Shown here piece after piece: positions 20,752-21,150 of a stretch of 21,150 bases of DNA (its first letter is position 1; each line of letters starts with the position of its first letter). The stretch is from Pelargonium cotyledonis (taxonomy: Eukaryota > Streptophyta > Magnoliopsida > Geraniales > Geraniaceae), in assembly GCA_036897625.1 (NCBI GenBank), contig JAYMTA010001215.1, positions 1 through 21,150 of the forward strand, in the 5' to 3' direction. The position numbers were made by a program, and so were the translations under genes. The notes beneath the pieces were generated by a model. That model was not told the DNA's origin, made no database searches, and worked only from the letters and a program-made list of their open reading frames with translations.

Positions 20752-21150
20752 GTAAGTAACTTTTTCACATCAGGCTATTCATATTTCTTAAACATAAATC
20801 ACATTTCATCTCATAGGAAGAAATCACATATTATCTCTTTACGGCGGCTTACATGATCTATTATTAGCTCATTAGTGAACAAGTTTAGCTGGTAAGCCAT
20901 TATGTCGTGTTTAGACAGCTAGAAAAGCTTCATATGGGTATATGCATATACCCTAAAGTAAGACAAAATGGACAGCTAGTAGTATTTTCTTTCCTATATG
21001 ACCGTCATAAAGCTAGCTTTTTGGACACAAACACACGAAATCCAAGGCGCTATTTTGCAGATTCGGGTTTTGTTAAATAGGCCTACCCGACCGCATCTTG
21101 TGTGTTGGATTTGGGTTTTTCATTCCAAACCCGACCCCCGAGCCACCCCC
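20752..21150 (+). other. MFAP1 intron, runs off the right edge
   Basis: It starts with a strong GTAAGT donor. No acceptor followed by the expected WTYN codons is present, so the intron continues beyond the window. It holds an 18-bp perfect palindrome (20936-20953) and, at 21064-21150, a C-rich patch with ACCCGACC words resembling transposon debris. Confidence 0.75.
20936..20953. repeat. Perfect 18-bp palindrome
   Basis: GGGTATATGCATATACCC equals its own reverse complement. It lies in the MFAP1 intron and has no known role. Confidence 0.95.

Overview
The window is nuclear DNA from a flowering plant, most likely a eudicot. Its genes are cut by many AT-rich GT-AG introns, its intergenic DNA holds old transposon debris and microsatellites, and all three proteins match plant-type housekeeping families. 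I cannot name the species. No bacterial operons, CRISPR array or rRNA were seen.

Three protein genes lie head to tail on the + strand. (1) Positions 1-8972 hold the 3' part of a chloroplast-type polynucleotide phosphorylase gene (PNP1). Fourteen exons encode the last 530 residues: the end of the linker before the second RNase PH core, that core, a KH domain, an S1 domain and a Ser/Lys-rich tail. The 5' part lies outside the window. (2) Positions 12140-17586 hold a complete clamp-loader subunit gene, the orthologue of human RFC3, with eleven exons encoding 354 residues. An E2F-type site lies just upstream of the ATG. (3) Positions 19565-20751 hold a long first coding exon of MFAP1, a spliceosome protein. 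It has a 5'-UTR intron (19017-19435), and the gene runs off the right edge after the codon for the tryptophan-asparagine-asparagine-proline stretch.

The intergenic DNA carries the repeats. Between PNP1 and RFC3 there is a foldback element of about 0.85 kb with long, diverged inverted arms (about 10871-11715). Between RFC3 and MFAP1 there is a diverged direct duplication (17655-17858 and 18117-18442), a 50-bp-period tandem repeat, and a short SINE-like insertion with a tRNA-type B box flanked by near-identical 15-bp repeats. PNP1 introns hold a (TC)n tract and two pairs of direct repeats.

The genes are not an operon and share no pathway. They serve plastid RNA maturation and decay, DNA replication, and pre-mRNA splicing. 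I found no sign of a new biological system. The observations most worth checking are regulatory (E2F site and upstream ATGs) and the structures of the mobile elements.
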